NCBI GenBank assembly: GCA_905182995.1
Contig: CAJJDP010000009.1
Location: forward strand, 795,957-859,956
Source: Paramecium octaurelia
Lineage: Eukaryota > Ciliophora > Oligohymenophorea > Peniculida > Parameciidae
Direction of reading: 5' to 3'
DNA length: 64,000 nucleotides
The notes beneath the pieces were generated by a model, which worked only from the letters and a program-made list of their open reading frames with translations, was not told where the DNA came from and made no database searches. Made by a program: the position numbers and the translations under genes. Below are positions 47,916-61,264 of the stretch, piece by piece. The stretch's first letter is position 1. Each line of letters starts with the position of its first letter.

Positions 47916-50069
47916 TCATTATGATGGATAGTTGAATTATTAATTAGCTTACTAAACAAATCCCTTTAAAAATCCCTATTGTGCTAAGCCCTACCCTAAA
48001 GTTTTTGTAGCCATACCAGTTTATGGGGCTTACTATTGTTAATATTGAAAATTCTATTATGATGGATATTACTAAGGAGGGTATATTTATTAAGGAGGAT
48101 AAGTTTATTGTTGAGAGTACTGCTATTGTTAGGGTGCATATTATTATGGTGCCATAAACTATTGAGGTTATTATGGATATTGTTATTGCTAGTACTGCTA
48201 ATAAATTTATTATTAAGAATGATATTATTGACTTTCTTAATCAGTTTAAAATTACTAATTTTGAGGATATACATTATATTGAGGATTCTATGGGAGTCCA
48301 ATATTCTACTAAGGAGCATTATTGATTGGAATCTAATATTAATTAGCTTGAATATCTAATATTAATATAAAATTCTTACTCTTAGGTGGTTTAGGCGGTA
48401 TTCCCATTAATTCCATGTATTCTACTAATTAATCTGGTAGTTCAGCCAAGACTTCTTTAGATAAGAGAGCTGGATCATTTTTAAATTCATTGAAAGGAAC
48501 AAATTAAACCAAGTCTCTAACTGCTTTGTTTCCTTTACTATCAACCATACTTTTATCATCATTATCTAAAATTGACATGTTCTTAAAATTGGCATCTCCA
48601 ATACCAATAATAATAACTGATAATGGTAAATTTGAAGAAGCAATTATATCATCTATAGATGCTTGCATATCATTTGTTTGCCCATCAGTAAGGATCATCA
48701 AAATCAAATAATTTTCACTGCCTTAATTTTTGCATTGCTAAGCCATATCCATAGCATTTCTTAAGATTGGATGTAGGTAGGTGGGACCATCAAATGATAG
48801 ACGATGCAGTGATGTTCTATAACATTATACTATTCCATCTAAACCATACACTCTAATAATATTGATTATAAAATTTACTCTGGGTCCTCTGGGTTATCAT
48901 TCAGTGGGAATAAATGAAGGGTTTGATTGGTGTTAATCAAATTCATTCTTGGTTTGCATCCAAAACCATAAACAGGGACCTTCTTATCATGATCATAATT
49001 TATTAGAATTTCCACAACACTAATAATAGCCTGTAAATATTGACTAGGAGCACCATTTTAGGTCATGTAATGAAGTGACTTTGGATCATTTGGATTACCA
49101 TTTGAAGCTGTAAAATCAATAGCAACTATCAAGTTTAATTATTATCCTCCAGCACAATAATCTAAAAATGTATATCGAGTTCTTAATTAAAATTTGTTAA
49201 ACGATAAAACACCTGAAGATTCATTCTTTTTCATTTTGTTTTTAAATTCCTTTTTTAATATTTTATTTTATGTACTATGCTCCTTTAATTCTTCTACACA
49301 AAATGTCGTTTCCCCTAAATAATTATGCTTACCAGAACTTCTATAATCCCATAATTCAACTTTGATTGGCATTTGATAATCACCATTGCATAATTTTTGG
49401 GCTTTGCAACTTATTTATTTCCATAGTGGAGATGTTGTGTCCTTGGCAAATTCAGTTTCATAAACCAAAACTGGATTATTATCATCCTTCCTTAATCTAT
49501 AAAATCTTAAAAATGGACATGTCCCATGCCAAAACCAAAATCTTGTTTCAGGTAAGCTCTAACCAGATAAAGTAAGAATGATCTCATCATTACATTATTT
49601 AACTTAGTCTGCTTTAACAATTATTTTTCCACTTTTCTTTCCAGAAATATTAACTAAATCACCCATAAATATTTGATCCTTAGAACCAGCTATTTCAGCC
49701 ACAGTTGTTTCTGCAATACCAATGATCTATAATATTCAGAAATATAATACTTTTGATTGGGTTGGACTAATGTAATGGTGAACTTCCATTTTTAAATGTT
49801 GTTAAACTTCAAAATGGTACTCCAATTAAATAGAGGTCGCAAAATTTGGATTTAAATTGTTCCAAATCAATTCTGTTTATCCAATTTTAGTCCCTAGATA
49901 AATTAATGGAACTCTTACAATAATTGTTGTTTTTTTGATACATAATTACATAGGGATCACTAACACTAACTGTGTCTAGATCATCTAATTATCTGCAACT
50001 AATAAAAAGCTCGAGCTTCTGAATTGCCTCAGAAAACTAGCTTTGCTCAATTTGACTATTATACATCAT
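47916..50069 (-). CDS. Copine with Gln/Pro-rich C-terminal tail, about 684 aa
   Basis: Introns at 49894-49918, 49727-49750, 48853-48878 and probably 48356-48379 give an in-frame protein. It has two C2 domains: C2A with VSVSDPYVIMY, GQTELIWNNLNPNF; C2B with LPETRFWFWHG, DTTSPLWK, WDYRSSGKHNYLGETTF. Then comes a copine-type von Willebrand A domain with [26 protein letters not shown], a Ca-binding type VYGFGCKPRMN and MILTDGQTND. The C-terminal ~130 residues are a Gln/Pro/Tyr-rich tail of PQQ and YPPQQ units. Copines bind phospholipid in a Ca2+-dependent way. The tail is unlike animal copines. Confidence 0.93.
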
Positions 50070-51136
50070 GAAAATATTATTTGAAGAATATATTAACAAT
50101 AAACTATTTCTGAATGAAAGCATATAGAATGTTTTTCAAAACCAAACATATAAAAATATTCATTTCTATTTGCTACGTGTTATTCTACATTAAAAAATAG
50201 ACTCAATTTCATGTCACTTTAGAATTTATGAATATGATAAGTAAATACTTAAATTGCAATAAATTATTTCTTCTCAAATTCAATTTAACTTGTTTAGCTT
50301 GTTTTCTAACCCGATGTCCATAAATTTAACCTTCAAAAATGAAGCTAATGTAACTACTTAATTTATGATTTTTTTTATTTGGCCTCCCTAAATATTGTTT
50401 TAAAGTGTGTAATCTTTAATATCTTGGAATAATATTAATCATATTGACAATTTTAGCTCAAGATTTGTTATTTTGAATTAAATACATATGAAAATAGTAA
50501 ATATGCAATTTAAAATTAATCAATGCTTCATAAGCAAACTTGTTTAGATCATTTTAGTTCAACCATTTAGAACGTTTAGACTCAGTATATAATTTCTTCA
50601 ATATAATGAATATAACCAACTTTAAACACTTAAAGATCATTTGAAATTATTCTAATTCAATGTATGTAAAATATTTCTATGTTTGGACATTAGAAGGGAA
50701 GGTTCATATTGCATAAATGATTATCTTGATTATTGAAATGCTAAATTGGATTAATCAATTCCGTTATTCGAAAAAGATCGCTTTGAGGAACTATTCAATT
50801 AAGAAATCAATTTAGTAATAATGAAATTAGTTTAAGTTGACTTTTGTAAATGTTGCTCCAGAATTTGATTTATTTTTCAATTTTTCCCTTCAAACTTCTC
50901 CCTCTATCAAATTCAACAAATAATTTTAAATGAGTCCTTTTCATTTGATCTTAACCATATCTCTTTTATTTTTGCTGATAATCATGTAAGAGAGATTCAT
51001 ATACTTTTGGAGTTAATTAAAAAGCTTTTTAACATTTAGATATTTATTTCCTTAATCTGAACTCTAATTATCATTTAAATAAATTTGTTGGGAAGGTTTT
51101 GAGAGATAAATATTAAAAGTAATTAACAATATAATG
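50070..51136. other. Intergenic, no supported gene
   Basis: About 1.07 kb of AT-rich sequence between two minus-strand genes. Some coding-like fragments around 50880-51120 are too short to support a gene. Confidence 0.4.
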
Positions 51137-52461
51137 TCATTAAATAAGCACACTAAAGGAAACCTTTATGTTTTTGTTTAAAAAACATGACTCTGCATAG
51201 TTCAGAAGTTCTTTCTTAGAATGCTCATGAATTCTCTTATGATCCTTTTCATGCGTCAATCGAATAATATCATCATTTTTTGGTTTCATGCATTTGATCT
51301 CTTATATTATTTCCATACTACTTCTAATCTTATCCTTAATCCTCTCAGTCACTGCTTAATCTAAGGTAAGCTTTCTCTTTTCAACTTTTTCCACTGGAGG
51401 TTTAGGTTAGAATTTATATTCTGGATTTTTTTATTTTTCTATAGCCAATTTAATCCAAGTAATCATTTAAGTAGATTTAATTCTGTCCTTTCTTGATTTA
51501 GGCTTCACAACTGTGTAAGATGAGTCAATTGGAATAGGAATCTCAAAAAAGAAATTATGATTTTATAACACTTTGTTTAGTATCTCCTCTACACTTTGAG
51601 GATACATTCTGTCAATAATAACACATTCTAATTTTTGCTATCTGAGATATCTATTCTAAGTATCTCTCTCTTCTTTAATTGCTCGTACAACAAAAGGAAA
51701 GTCAACTATTTTTGATAGAATATTCTGATCAATAGATATTTATTATGGAGGATAATTATTGATCAATTATTGAATTCCTTTTTTACTTATAGTTAAAATC
51801 GAATCACTTCTTTGATTACCCACCATGCTCATCTCGTGTAACTGTCTTGCAAGATCTAATTCATGGTTGAAATAACATAATTTTCCCAATTCCTCATAGC
51901 ATCTCAATTCCTCATCTAAATTTTACATGAACCATGCAAATTCTATGGACTCTACTCTAATGAAAAATATACTTTTTTAATAAAGATTTTTCCAATCTCA
52001 TATTTTTATAATTATTTGCATATGATTCCCAAATGTAGTAATGCCCATTAAATAGTTTCGAAATCTCTTGCAAATTCGCTTAAAAAGATTGTATTCTTTG
52101 TGTATATTATTGATTTTCCATACTCTCTGAAATGTAACAATGTTAGCGATGCAACTCTAAATATTTTAATCAACTAACATAAGTTATCTTAATCAACAGT
52201 TAGAATCATCATATTTATTAATATTGTCAGAGCTTATTGAAAATCATCATTCTTTATAGCATCAAAATATTGCTACTAAAATTAACTTACAGGGCTGTGA
52301 GATCTTATTGTTAGGGGAGTCAAATCAGATTTTTTAGTATGGAGAGATAATCTTGATTAACTATGATTATTCATTCTTCTTCGAGTGAGAGGTTTTGCTG
52401 ATTGATTAGATGTGTTTCTAGCTGAAGAAAGTAAACTCTCCTAACTAATCGATGGTAGCAT
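51137..52461 (-). CDS. Helical-repeat (TPR-like) protein, about 430 aa
   Basis: ATG is the complement of 52459-52461 and TGA the complement of 51137-51139. The N-terminal 60 residues are Ser/Arg-rich. Residues ~60-230 have helical-pair repeats like TPRs (QQYFDAIKNDDFQQALTIL, AITLLHFREYGKSIIYTKN-type, RCYEELGKLCYFNHELDLAR). The C-terminal half is charged and helical (KEERDTQNRYLRQQKLE, KIRSSMEIIQEIK). An intron of 35 or 17 nt near 51910-51950 is needed to join the frames; both options keep the frame. A 24-nt stretch near 52170 could be another intron. TPR-like proteins usually mediate protein-protein contacts. No family is recognised. Confidence 0.65.
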
Positions 52462-54229
52462 GATTGGATATAAGTTAACTATTGAGTTACATTGATGAAG
52501 TCCTTCTCTTTAGGTTCCTTACTAATCTACACTCTAGATGATCTCATTCAATAATTAAGAGTGAGAGGATGAATATCTGTGTCTCATTTATAATTTTTAT
52601 TAATCTATTTTTCCACTATTCATTTGGTTAAACTCATATATAAAAAAACAAAGTCTAAATAATATTTCCAATTGATTGAAAATTTTAGTTGAATCTAGAT
52701 TTTGTCATCTATCCTTCAAGTATGACTATATTCATTTCGATTATTCAACCAGATATGGGGTCAATTTACAAAATAATTAGATTAATTAAATATGAAAGTA
52801 AAATTTTTATCAATTAATTCTGCGATGAACAAACTGCTTATCTATTGTAGTTTCAGAACTGCAAATGAATTTTAATATATCAAATCAATTCTTAATTTAA
52901 TCTTTATAACTCAGGATATCTAAATTTTTAATAATTCAGAAGTCTAATTCAATAACAATCCCATTTTAAGCTAGCTTAGGGATGTTAGAAAATTTTAGCT
53001 ATATTGAATTAAGAGTCAAAAACAATTTTTAATTGAGATAATATTGTTATATTTAATAATTTATACAAGCACTTTCATCAATATCATGTATAATTAAATT
53101 TTTAATCTTTTTCCTTTTTAAAGAAAATATTGTTTAAGGTTAAGTATTAAGAATCTAATAATATTTATAAATAAAAAATGTGTGCCATTCATTTTTAAAT
53201 TAGTAACACAGAATCACTTAAATTACGTGAATTGAGAATTTAGTTTGAGTTTTTTATTCTAGCTTAGATCAAAATTAATTTCTAAATTCTCCAATCTAGA
53301 GTTTAAAGGAACAAATAATTACTTTTATAGTGGGCATGTGAAATATCTGAATTGTATAAAAGAAAATTTAAGTATCTTTGCAAAATATTTTTTTAATATT
53401 TTATTACACTAATCGCATAATTTTCAGGTTTTCTATGAAAAATTTTATTCAACATTATTCATATTTACTTTATTGGTTGCTATTCGAATTGAAAACCTAT
53501 GTTGGTAGGGAATTTATGACGTTTATTTTTAATTCTAGTTTACATATTCACTTCTTAATTATTAAACAATTTCTTAAAGCCCTAAAAAAAAATATGCTTA
53601 ATGAAAAGAAGGTGAGTTTAATTATTAATAGATTTTATATTCCATGAGTAGTTTATTCAATGTGTAAATTCCTATCAAAAATTAAAAGTATTTAAATATA
53701 AATGATATCATTGATGATTAGATTAAAATATTTAAATTTACTAATTTATATTTCTCACGATCAACTTTGAAACTTGAAAATTATTATTACTTTTCATTTA
53801 TAATTATATTTGAGTCATAGATTTGATGACCTAAATAAAAAGCCTGATCAATTATATGATATTAAAATTGATTAACTCATAGTATCTCAAAGTAGCATTC
53901 TCAAATACTAAAGATCTCCAATCTAAAAAGAAAATTATTCATAATTTTAACATTTTTGAGTTAAATTTTAAAGAATTGCCCTTTCATCCAATTCCTTTTG
54001 ATGAATTGTTGAATTACCTACTTTAAATTTAAATGTATTATTTATCATGATTATTTTTTAATTCAGTAATGTTATGGGATTTATTTGTAAAAGAGATTAA
54101 TATGTATTATGGGAAATTCCAATACCGAATAGGTAAAATATAATCTAAAGAGTTTTTAAATCAATTAACAAAAATGAGGCTTAAGTAATTTGAATTGACA
54201 TATAATGTATCATTTATGAGTTTGAATGT
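52462..54229. other. Long AT-rich intergenic region
   Basis: No convincing gene. An 89-codon ATG frame at 53378-53647 is Phe/Ile/Asn-rich with no coding bias and is probably chance. Confidence 0.4.
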
Positions 54230-55130
54230 GCAGTTTGGAGAATACATTTTTATAAATGGATGTTGAAAAGGCTCTAAATATTTCTAACTTAAGATAATAC
54301 ATTTAAATGCCTTCTGAATGGAAAATCTGTAAGAACGTAAATTATAGTAATTAAAATTAGAACTAATGTAAGATAATTTTAAGCAAGTCCTGAGGTTTTC
54401 ATAAAATAGAATAGATTAAGTATTCTGAATGATGAGGAAATGGCAGACCTCAACTTAAGAAGGTGCAATTATTTGATATTGGAAGCTATAGTTTAAATAA
54501 AAAAATGAAAATTTCATCATTATACACTGATGTTGGATTAAAAGCAGGGTTATTGAAAGAGTTAAGTTAGAGTTATTGGATATAAAAACATTGTAATTAA
54601 AACAAATAGAAAGGTTCAAATTTATAAAATTGGAGTGTATTTCAATTATTAAAGGGTAGGAAGATGGAGCTTGATCATTAATGCTGACTTGATGTATTCA
54701 ATAGTTTTAAATTATTAGCGGTGGTGGATATTAAAACTCACATGGCTATAAGTATGGTAAATGGAGAGAGATAGGTGATGACTTCACAAAGTATAAAAAT
54801 CAATAATAGCCAATCTTTAGTGATAGTAGACGGAGAATACTAATTGGTTAAAAGTAGTCATATGGGAATATTTTTGAAGCTAGATGGAGATAATTAATTT
54901 AAACTTATCTAAAATATCATAATAAAATATGTAAAAAAGTGGATAGTATTTTGATTAAGGAGAAGCAGATTCTATAAAAGATGAAAAGTGGTATGAATTA
55001 GGTAAGGGGTTTTCAGAGTATTCTTAAATTAGCCTTTTTTATTAATAGAGTTTTCATTATCAGAAGTTAATACCAATAATAATTATCCACTAACGATTCG
55101 AGTCTTACTAATTATGATTCAATAATGTTT
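54230..55130 (+). pseudogene. Decayed member of a G/Y/K-rich repeat protein family
   Basis: Short islands of protein-like sequence in different frames match a repeat style I associate with a large Paramecium family: GGGYQNSHGYKYGKWREIGD near 54720-54780, GEADSIKDEKWYELGKGF near 54960-55010 and DEEMADLNLRRCNYLIL near 54435-54490. They lie in order but are separated by TGA codons and frame changes that cannot be repaired by short introns. The motifs (GxYxxGxKxGKW) suggest several degenerate repeats. This is therefore a pseudogene. The family assignment is from memory of motif style and not from a search. Confidence 0.5.
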
Positions 55131-55219
55131 TCACATAGGGAATATTTAATTTGATTTTGAGTTATAAAAAAAATATAAGATTGAATTTGCATTTATGTTT
55201 AAATGGCTTTTTATCATTA

Positions 55220-58200
55220 TCATTTATTTTTCTATTATTGTTGATTCTCTAAAATCAAACTTCCTTTAGATTTAAATAATAATCTTAAATCATATCCTTT
55301 GTAATCAAATAATTGCCCTTTCAGTATTAAAGCTCCTTATGCTTCCAAAATGGGATTTTGACATATTCTTAATATTGTAGGATCAAAGTTGGCTAAAAAA
55401 TACAATTAATAAATACCATTGAATAAAATGGATTGGCTTGAAAGTGACAATTTAAACTAAGATAATAGAGCTTTGTAACAATTATCTTGAGGAAAAATCT
55501 CTTTTGCTGCCTTAACATTCCATAAACGGATGGATTTATCTGAACATTCAGATAGTAATGCAGTACCATCAGAAGAGAAATTGACTGAAGTAACAGAACT
55601 TAAATGACCATTGAATTAGGCTTTTTGTAATCCTGTCTTAACATCCCATAAACGGATAGACTTATCTTAACTACCAGATGCTAATGTAGTACCATCAGGA
55701 GAGAAACGTACTGACCTGACATTTCCAAAATGGCCATCTAATTTGGCGTTTTATTATCCTGAGTTAACATCCCATAAACGGATAGAGTTATCTGAACTAC
55801 CAGATGCTAATGTCATACCATCATGAGAGAAACAGACTGTATTGATTGAATTTGAATGACCATCTAATTTTGCCTTTTATTATCCTGTCTTAACATCCCA
55901 TAAACGGATGGAGTTATCTGAACTACCAGATGCTAATGTAATACCATCAGGGGAGAAATTGACTGCCGTATCATAATTTGAAAAATCATCTAATTTGGCT
56001 TTTTGTTATACTGTCTTAACATCCCATAAACGGATGGAGTTATCTGAACTACCAGATGCTAATGTAGTACCGTCAGGAAAGAAATTAACTGACATAACAT
56101 AACCAGAATGACCAACTAATTTGGCTTTTTATTACCCTGTCTTAACATCCCATAAACATATAGACTTATCATAACTACCAGGTGCTAATGTAGTACCATC
56201 ATGAGAGAAATTGACTGAATTAACATAACCAGAATGACCATCTAATTTGGCTTTTTATTATCCTGTCTTAACATCCCATAAACGGATAGAGTTATCTGAA
56301 CTTACAGATGCTAATGACATACTATCAGGAGAGAAACCTACTTACTTAACTTGATTTGTATGGCCATCTAATTTTGCCATTTATTACCCTGTCTTTACAT
56401 CCCATAAACGGATAGACTTATCTTAACTACCAGAAGCTAATGTAGTACCATCAGGAGAAAAACAAACCAAATCAATTTGTCCAGTATGATTGATTAATTT
56501 TTTCATTTATTTACATTTGTTAAGATTCCATATGTATATCAATTTTTCACCACATGAAGCCAACGTAGTATGGTTAAGTGACCAGCATACTGATCTTATC
56601 GATTTCTTTCCTACTAATTTCAGCTTTATCTTTCCTGTTTTAACGTCCCAAAAACGAATAGATCTATATTCACAACAAGATGCTAATGTCAAGCCATCAG
56701 AAGAGAAACAGACTTGATTAATATGTCCATCATGATAACCAATTTTAGATAATTATTTTCCTGTTTTAGCATCCCATAAACGGATAGAATTATCCGAACT
56801 ACCAGACGCTAATTTAGAACCATCAGGGGATATACATACTGAATAAATGTGATCGATATTACCATCCAATTGTGGTTGTTATTATCCTGTCTTTACATCC
56901 CATAAACGGATAGAATTATCTTAACTACCAGATGCTAATGTCATACCATCAGGAGAGAAAGAGACTGTAAAGACTGGTTTTGAATGACCATCTAGTTTTG
57001 CCTTCTATTATCCTGTCTTAACATCCCATAAACGGATGGAGTTATCTGAACCGCCAGATGCTAATATCATACCATTTGGAGAAAAACAGACCGACCTTAC
57101 ACATGAATAATTTCCTTTTAATTATAAGTATTATTATCCTGTTTAAACATCCCATAAACGAATAGATTAATCAGAACTACCGGATGCTAATATGGTACCA
57201 TCAGGAGAGAAGCTGAATGAATAGACCATATTTGAATGACCTCCTAAAATTGCTTACTATTATCCTGTCTCAACATTCCATAAACAGATAGAATAGTCTT
57301 AAATGCAAGATGCTAATTTAGTACCATCAGGAGAGAAGCAGACAGCTTTTATACACTTAGTTTGACCATCTAATTCGGCTTTTTTTTTAACCTGTTTTAA
57401 CATCCCATAAACGAACAAAGTCAACAAAAATACCAGCCCCACCAACTGATGCTAATGTAGTACCATCAGAAGAGAAACATAATTAATTAGTAAAGACAGT
57501 CTGACAATTTAATTTTGAGATTTATCTCTATGTTCTATGATTCAATATATATGCATATCTACCAATGCAATAAGCTAAAATTTCACCATTAGGAGAAAGA
57601 CTCAATGAATTAATTTAATTCTTCAATCTATTTAAAGACTTCATTTTTCCTTTTCTAATATCCCACAATATAATCGAATTATCTTAGCTACAAGAAATTA
57701 ATGACTTACCATCTCTAGAAAAGCAAACCTAATTGACTATTTCACTATGCCCATTTAATATATTTAGCTCATGTATTCTTAAATTCTTCCATTTACAATT
57801 AAATAATTTGGATTAATTCAAATTCATTCCACTAGTAATAACATTTTCAAATTCAGATCCACTTAAGTCACATCTCACTAAATTTGCTCCTAACAATGAA
57901 GAGTTTCTAATTCTAATACTTTCAAAAGATTGTTCACTCAAATCAACTTTCATTACAACTAGTAAATGAAGAGAATTTGATCCAGACTAAATATATCTTT
58001 CATCCAAGGCTGTTAGATGTACTAAAAATTTGAGAAATTCTATAATTTTCTTATCCAGTGATATTTTTAAGATTAGACTCTTTTTAATTTCTTCATGTTC
58101 ATCTTTTGAGTAATTCTGTTTATTAAATTCGTGATCCCTAATCTTTTTGAGAACACACGTTATTGTCTTAATGTTATTCTCTGCATTGAGAGTCTATTCT

Positions 58201-58406
58201 TTATCAAGTAGCTATGAATCTTCTACCTTTTATCTTTCTAATTCAACAAGGAATTGATTTTAATCTTATAAAAGAAATTCTAGGCAGTCTTAAATTCTCT
58301 CTTTTTTTAATATGTAAATTAGGAAAGGCAGGACTACTTCATCAACATCTTTAGATAAAGCCAAAATCCCATACAAATCTCCAACCTACTCTTTTTCAAA
58401 ATGCAT
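55220..58406 (-). CDS. WD40-repeat protein with N-terminal helical region, broken by a frameshift
   Basis: ATG is the complement of 58404-58406 and TGA the complement of 55220-55222. The first ~190 residues are helical ([20 protein letters not shown]). A pentapeptide-like stretch follows ([21 protein letters not shown]). Then come about 15 WD40 repeats of ~42 residues with the consensus [20 protein letters not shown] then WDVKTG. The repeats are highly similar even at the DNA level. The frame shifts by one base at an A9 run in the coding strand (complement of 57380-57388), where its neighbours have A8 or fewer. Either this is a sequencing/assembly error or the gene is a recent pseudogene. WD40 propellers bind other proteins; no partner can be named. 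Confidence 0.8.
57380..57388 (-). other. One-base frameshift in a homopolymer inside the WD40 gene
   Basis: Nine T residues on the plus strand (nine A in the coding strand) lie in a linker where the repeat pattern needs eight. Codons upstream are in phase with the start at 58406, and those downstream are in phase with the stop at 55220; the phases differ by one. Confidence 0.8.
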
Positions 58407-60469
58407 TTTTTTTTTTAAAATACTATTGAATTTCAATGACTTTATTTTGAGTTTTATACTATAAACATAAAAGTATCCTACACTATATGGTTTGGAAGAT
58501 ATATAAACATTTAGAATGAATATAAATTGTTCAAGGAAAATCTCACATAACCTTTCTTAAAGAATATATAATAAAAAAATTATTACCATACTATGATTTA
58601 ATATTCATATAATTCTTAATCATAATTTTCCAATGAAGAAAATTCACCAAATATATTGAAACTACTTATATTTATTACACCCACTTAATAATAATAAAAT
58701 ATAAATCCCCCAAACCAGGACAAAACAAAGGAGGAGTATCGAAAATGGGTTTTTGTTGTAGTATGACTTTTTTTAGTATTTATATTTTTTCGATAGAAGA
58801 AATTCTTTGCGAGGGTGAGAGACAGAGAGTAAGCAAGTAATTAGAGAATTATTTTTGCGTTAGTATTTTTGTTTTGCTATGTCATTTTCATGACAAATTT
58901 ATTTTTTTGTTTCATTGAATTATTTTTAAACAGTATATTATTTTTTAATAAAATTTAATTTAAAAATATTAAGCATTATCAAAGTAATTAAAAAATATCA
59001 ATATTAAGAAATTTACTATGAAATAGAGAACATGAAAAGCTACATTGTGATTATTCCTTAAAGGAATACAATTATAAAAATAAAATATATGATATAAATT
59101 ACTCTTGTAGTCGATATTTATATTATATTCAGTTTAGGGATATTGAAACATTATAGTTTACTCAAATAGTAAGATACAAAATTCAGTTGCACGAAAATAA
59201 ATTTGAACCCATACATCCAATCACACTAAGATTTTCTTATTATTAACAATCCTTTTAAACTATTATTCTGTACCTTATTACCTGAATTTAGGATCATTTG
59301 ATGAGAGGATTTAGTTTCATCAATAATAAATTACAACAACATTAACCAAATGAAAGTTTTATCTGGGAAATGCAAGATTCTTTCCTACAAAGTGAAACTT
59401 GTATAAATCTTATTTAAGTGATCTAAATCTTTCCAAAATATGCTTTGCATTGAAAGCTCACTTAATTGAGATTTCTAAAAATCTTATGTCAACTAAACTA
59501 AACGCTCTTTTCATTAAAATACAAAAAATGTTACAATAGCTAACTTGACACCATTTCTCTCTTCCTATAATAAATCGAACTTTATGGTTTCCTATTAGCA
59601 TTGATATAGAATCCTTTTTCATTCCAATTTCAGTTACTTTTCTATTGAACTGGGCAAATTATACCCTATTCAATAAAATTATAACATTCAGATTTACATC
59701 TAGATAATATTAAATTACCTCTGAATGAATTCTATTAGTTTATTTATTCATACCCAACTATTTGGAAATTCAGATACTTTAAAGATTTCATTTTCTTATA
59801 TCTAAACTGAAAAAATTGAACAAATTTTAATCATTTAGTATAATTTACTTCAAAAGAAAAAAAACATTACCTACGTAAATTCAATATCTATATTATTTGA
59901 ATTCAAAAAATAAGGCTTAAATTAATTCATAATCAATGCTTGAAAAGTGATTATTGCACAACAAAATTGATAGATTGAATTCAACCAATAATTTAAGAAT
60001 TACAAGCATAACTTTGATGGATTCTATTTGATTGCTAAAAACAATTGTAATCCAAAACTAAATTCATTAAGATAGGTCAAAAGGGATAAAATCTTTGATA
60101 TTTAATCAAAGGAGATTTTTCTCAAATTATAATCATAGATCAGTTTATATTGATTCGATTTTGTGCGAGCTTAATATTTATATTGAGTTACATTGATATC
60201 TCATTTAGAAAATGAAGAGCAATAAATAACAATATTATGGAATATACAACCAATTATAATTTTTACAAGGCTTGAAGATAATTAACTTAAAAAAATTAAA
60301 ACAATTTGAAATTTGTTTTTCTCAATTAAAGTTGTAGTATAAATTTCAACTATTGATTGATTTTTTCCCCTATTAATATATTCATAACAATAATCATATT
60401 GATTATAATTTCATAGAAAACAAACTTTGAATTAGTATTGAATTTATAAATAATTATTAAAGAAAAGAT
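58407..60469. other. Long AT-rich intergenic region
   Basis: Two kilobases without a supported gene. It has long A/T runs, including poly-T near the WD40 start codon. I saw no RNA gene, but small non-coding genes would be hard to see by eye. Confidence 0.45.
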
Positions 60470-61117
60470 ATGGATTCAACTCTTAAATATCCAAAAACGT
60501 TGGTTTAATTAGATTCCTTCACGATAGTAGGAATTTAAAGAAATATTCTCCAAAAAGATGAATTGGATCCATAAAAGGCTCAGATTGGAAGAACCTTTGA
60601 TGAATACTATTCAAAGCAGCTCTATGATTAGATTCCAAATCGTTTAAATCCAATGAGAACTCATTGCTTATATTTTGAATTGTCGGATGGGTAGGATTGG
60701 TAAGAAATGAAATACAAAATTGTTGTTGGGGAATAGGTAAGTTAAGTTAAAAATGTACCAGAAGGAATGGTTAGCATAAAAGTTCCAGCTCATCATTTTT
60801 GTCGTTTTGATTGTGGCCCAGGTCCAATTCCAGATGTAGTAATTGAAGCTTGGCAATCTTTGGGCAAATTGAATCCAGAAGAATTTGGAGGAGATCGTAC
60901 TCATGATTTTGAATTGGAAGTGTACCCAGAGGATCAATTAGATAGGAATTCAATGAAATTTCATTTATATAATAGGAATATAATGAATAACAATTTAAGT
61001 GAACAGGATAACTTTTGTTTTTCATAGAGTATATTCGGTTTATTTCCTTTTTTTGTTCCAATTTTACCAAAAAGGAAATTGGCTCAAGATTTTGTTCCTT
61101 TAAGACTTTATTAGTGA
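60470..61117 (+). CDS. GyrI-like/AraC effector-binding domain protein, 215 aa
   Basis: A single open frame runs from ATG 60470 to TGA 61115-61117. The first ~165 residues resemble the GyrI-like small-molecule-binding (AraC effector-binding) domain: FTIVGIQRNI start, THCLYFELSDGQDWQEMKY, KIVVGEQV, VSIKVPAHHFCRFDCGPGP, VVIEAWQSLGKLN and THDFELEVYPED. The last ~50 residues do not fit and may be a non-homologous extension or decay. Stand-alone forms are common in bacteria and bind cationic drugs or metabolites. In a ciliate this could be an old lateral acquisition. Confidence 0.7.
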
Positions 61118-61264
61118 ATGGAATTTCTCCATTGTATTCAAGAGGTTTATCATACTTATTACTTAGAGAACCTGAAAAAATTTTAAATTATTTAATAACA
61201 ATAATACATTTTGTAAGGTTGATACAAACCAAGAAGGGTTTTTATCGCTATCAGCAATATTCAA

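Noticed and set aside
48000-48320. Plus-strand Tyr/Gly/Cys-rich protein.
   Set aside because: It contains several TGA codons; the minus strand gives the copine tail in frame with the von Willebrand A domain.
53378-53647. An 89-codon ATG frame.
   Set aside because: Composition is that of random AT-rich DNA, with no intron partners or family resemblance.
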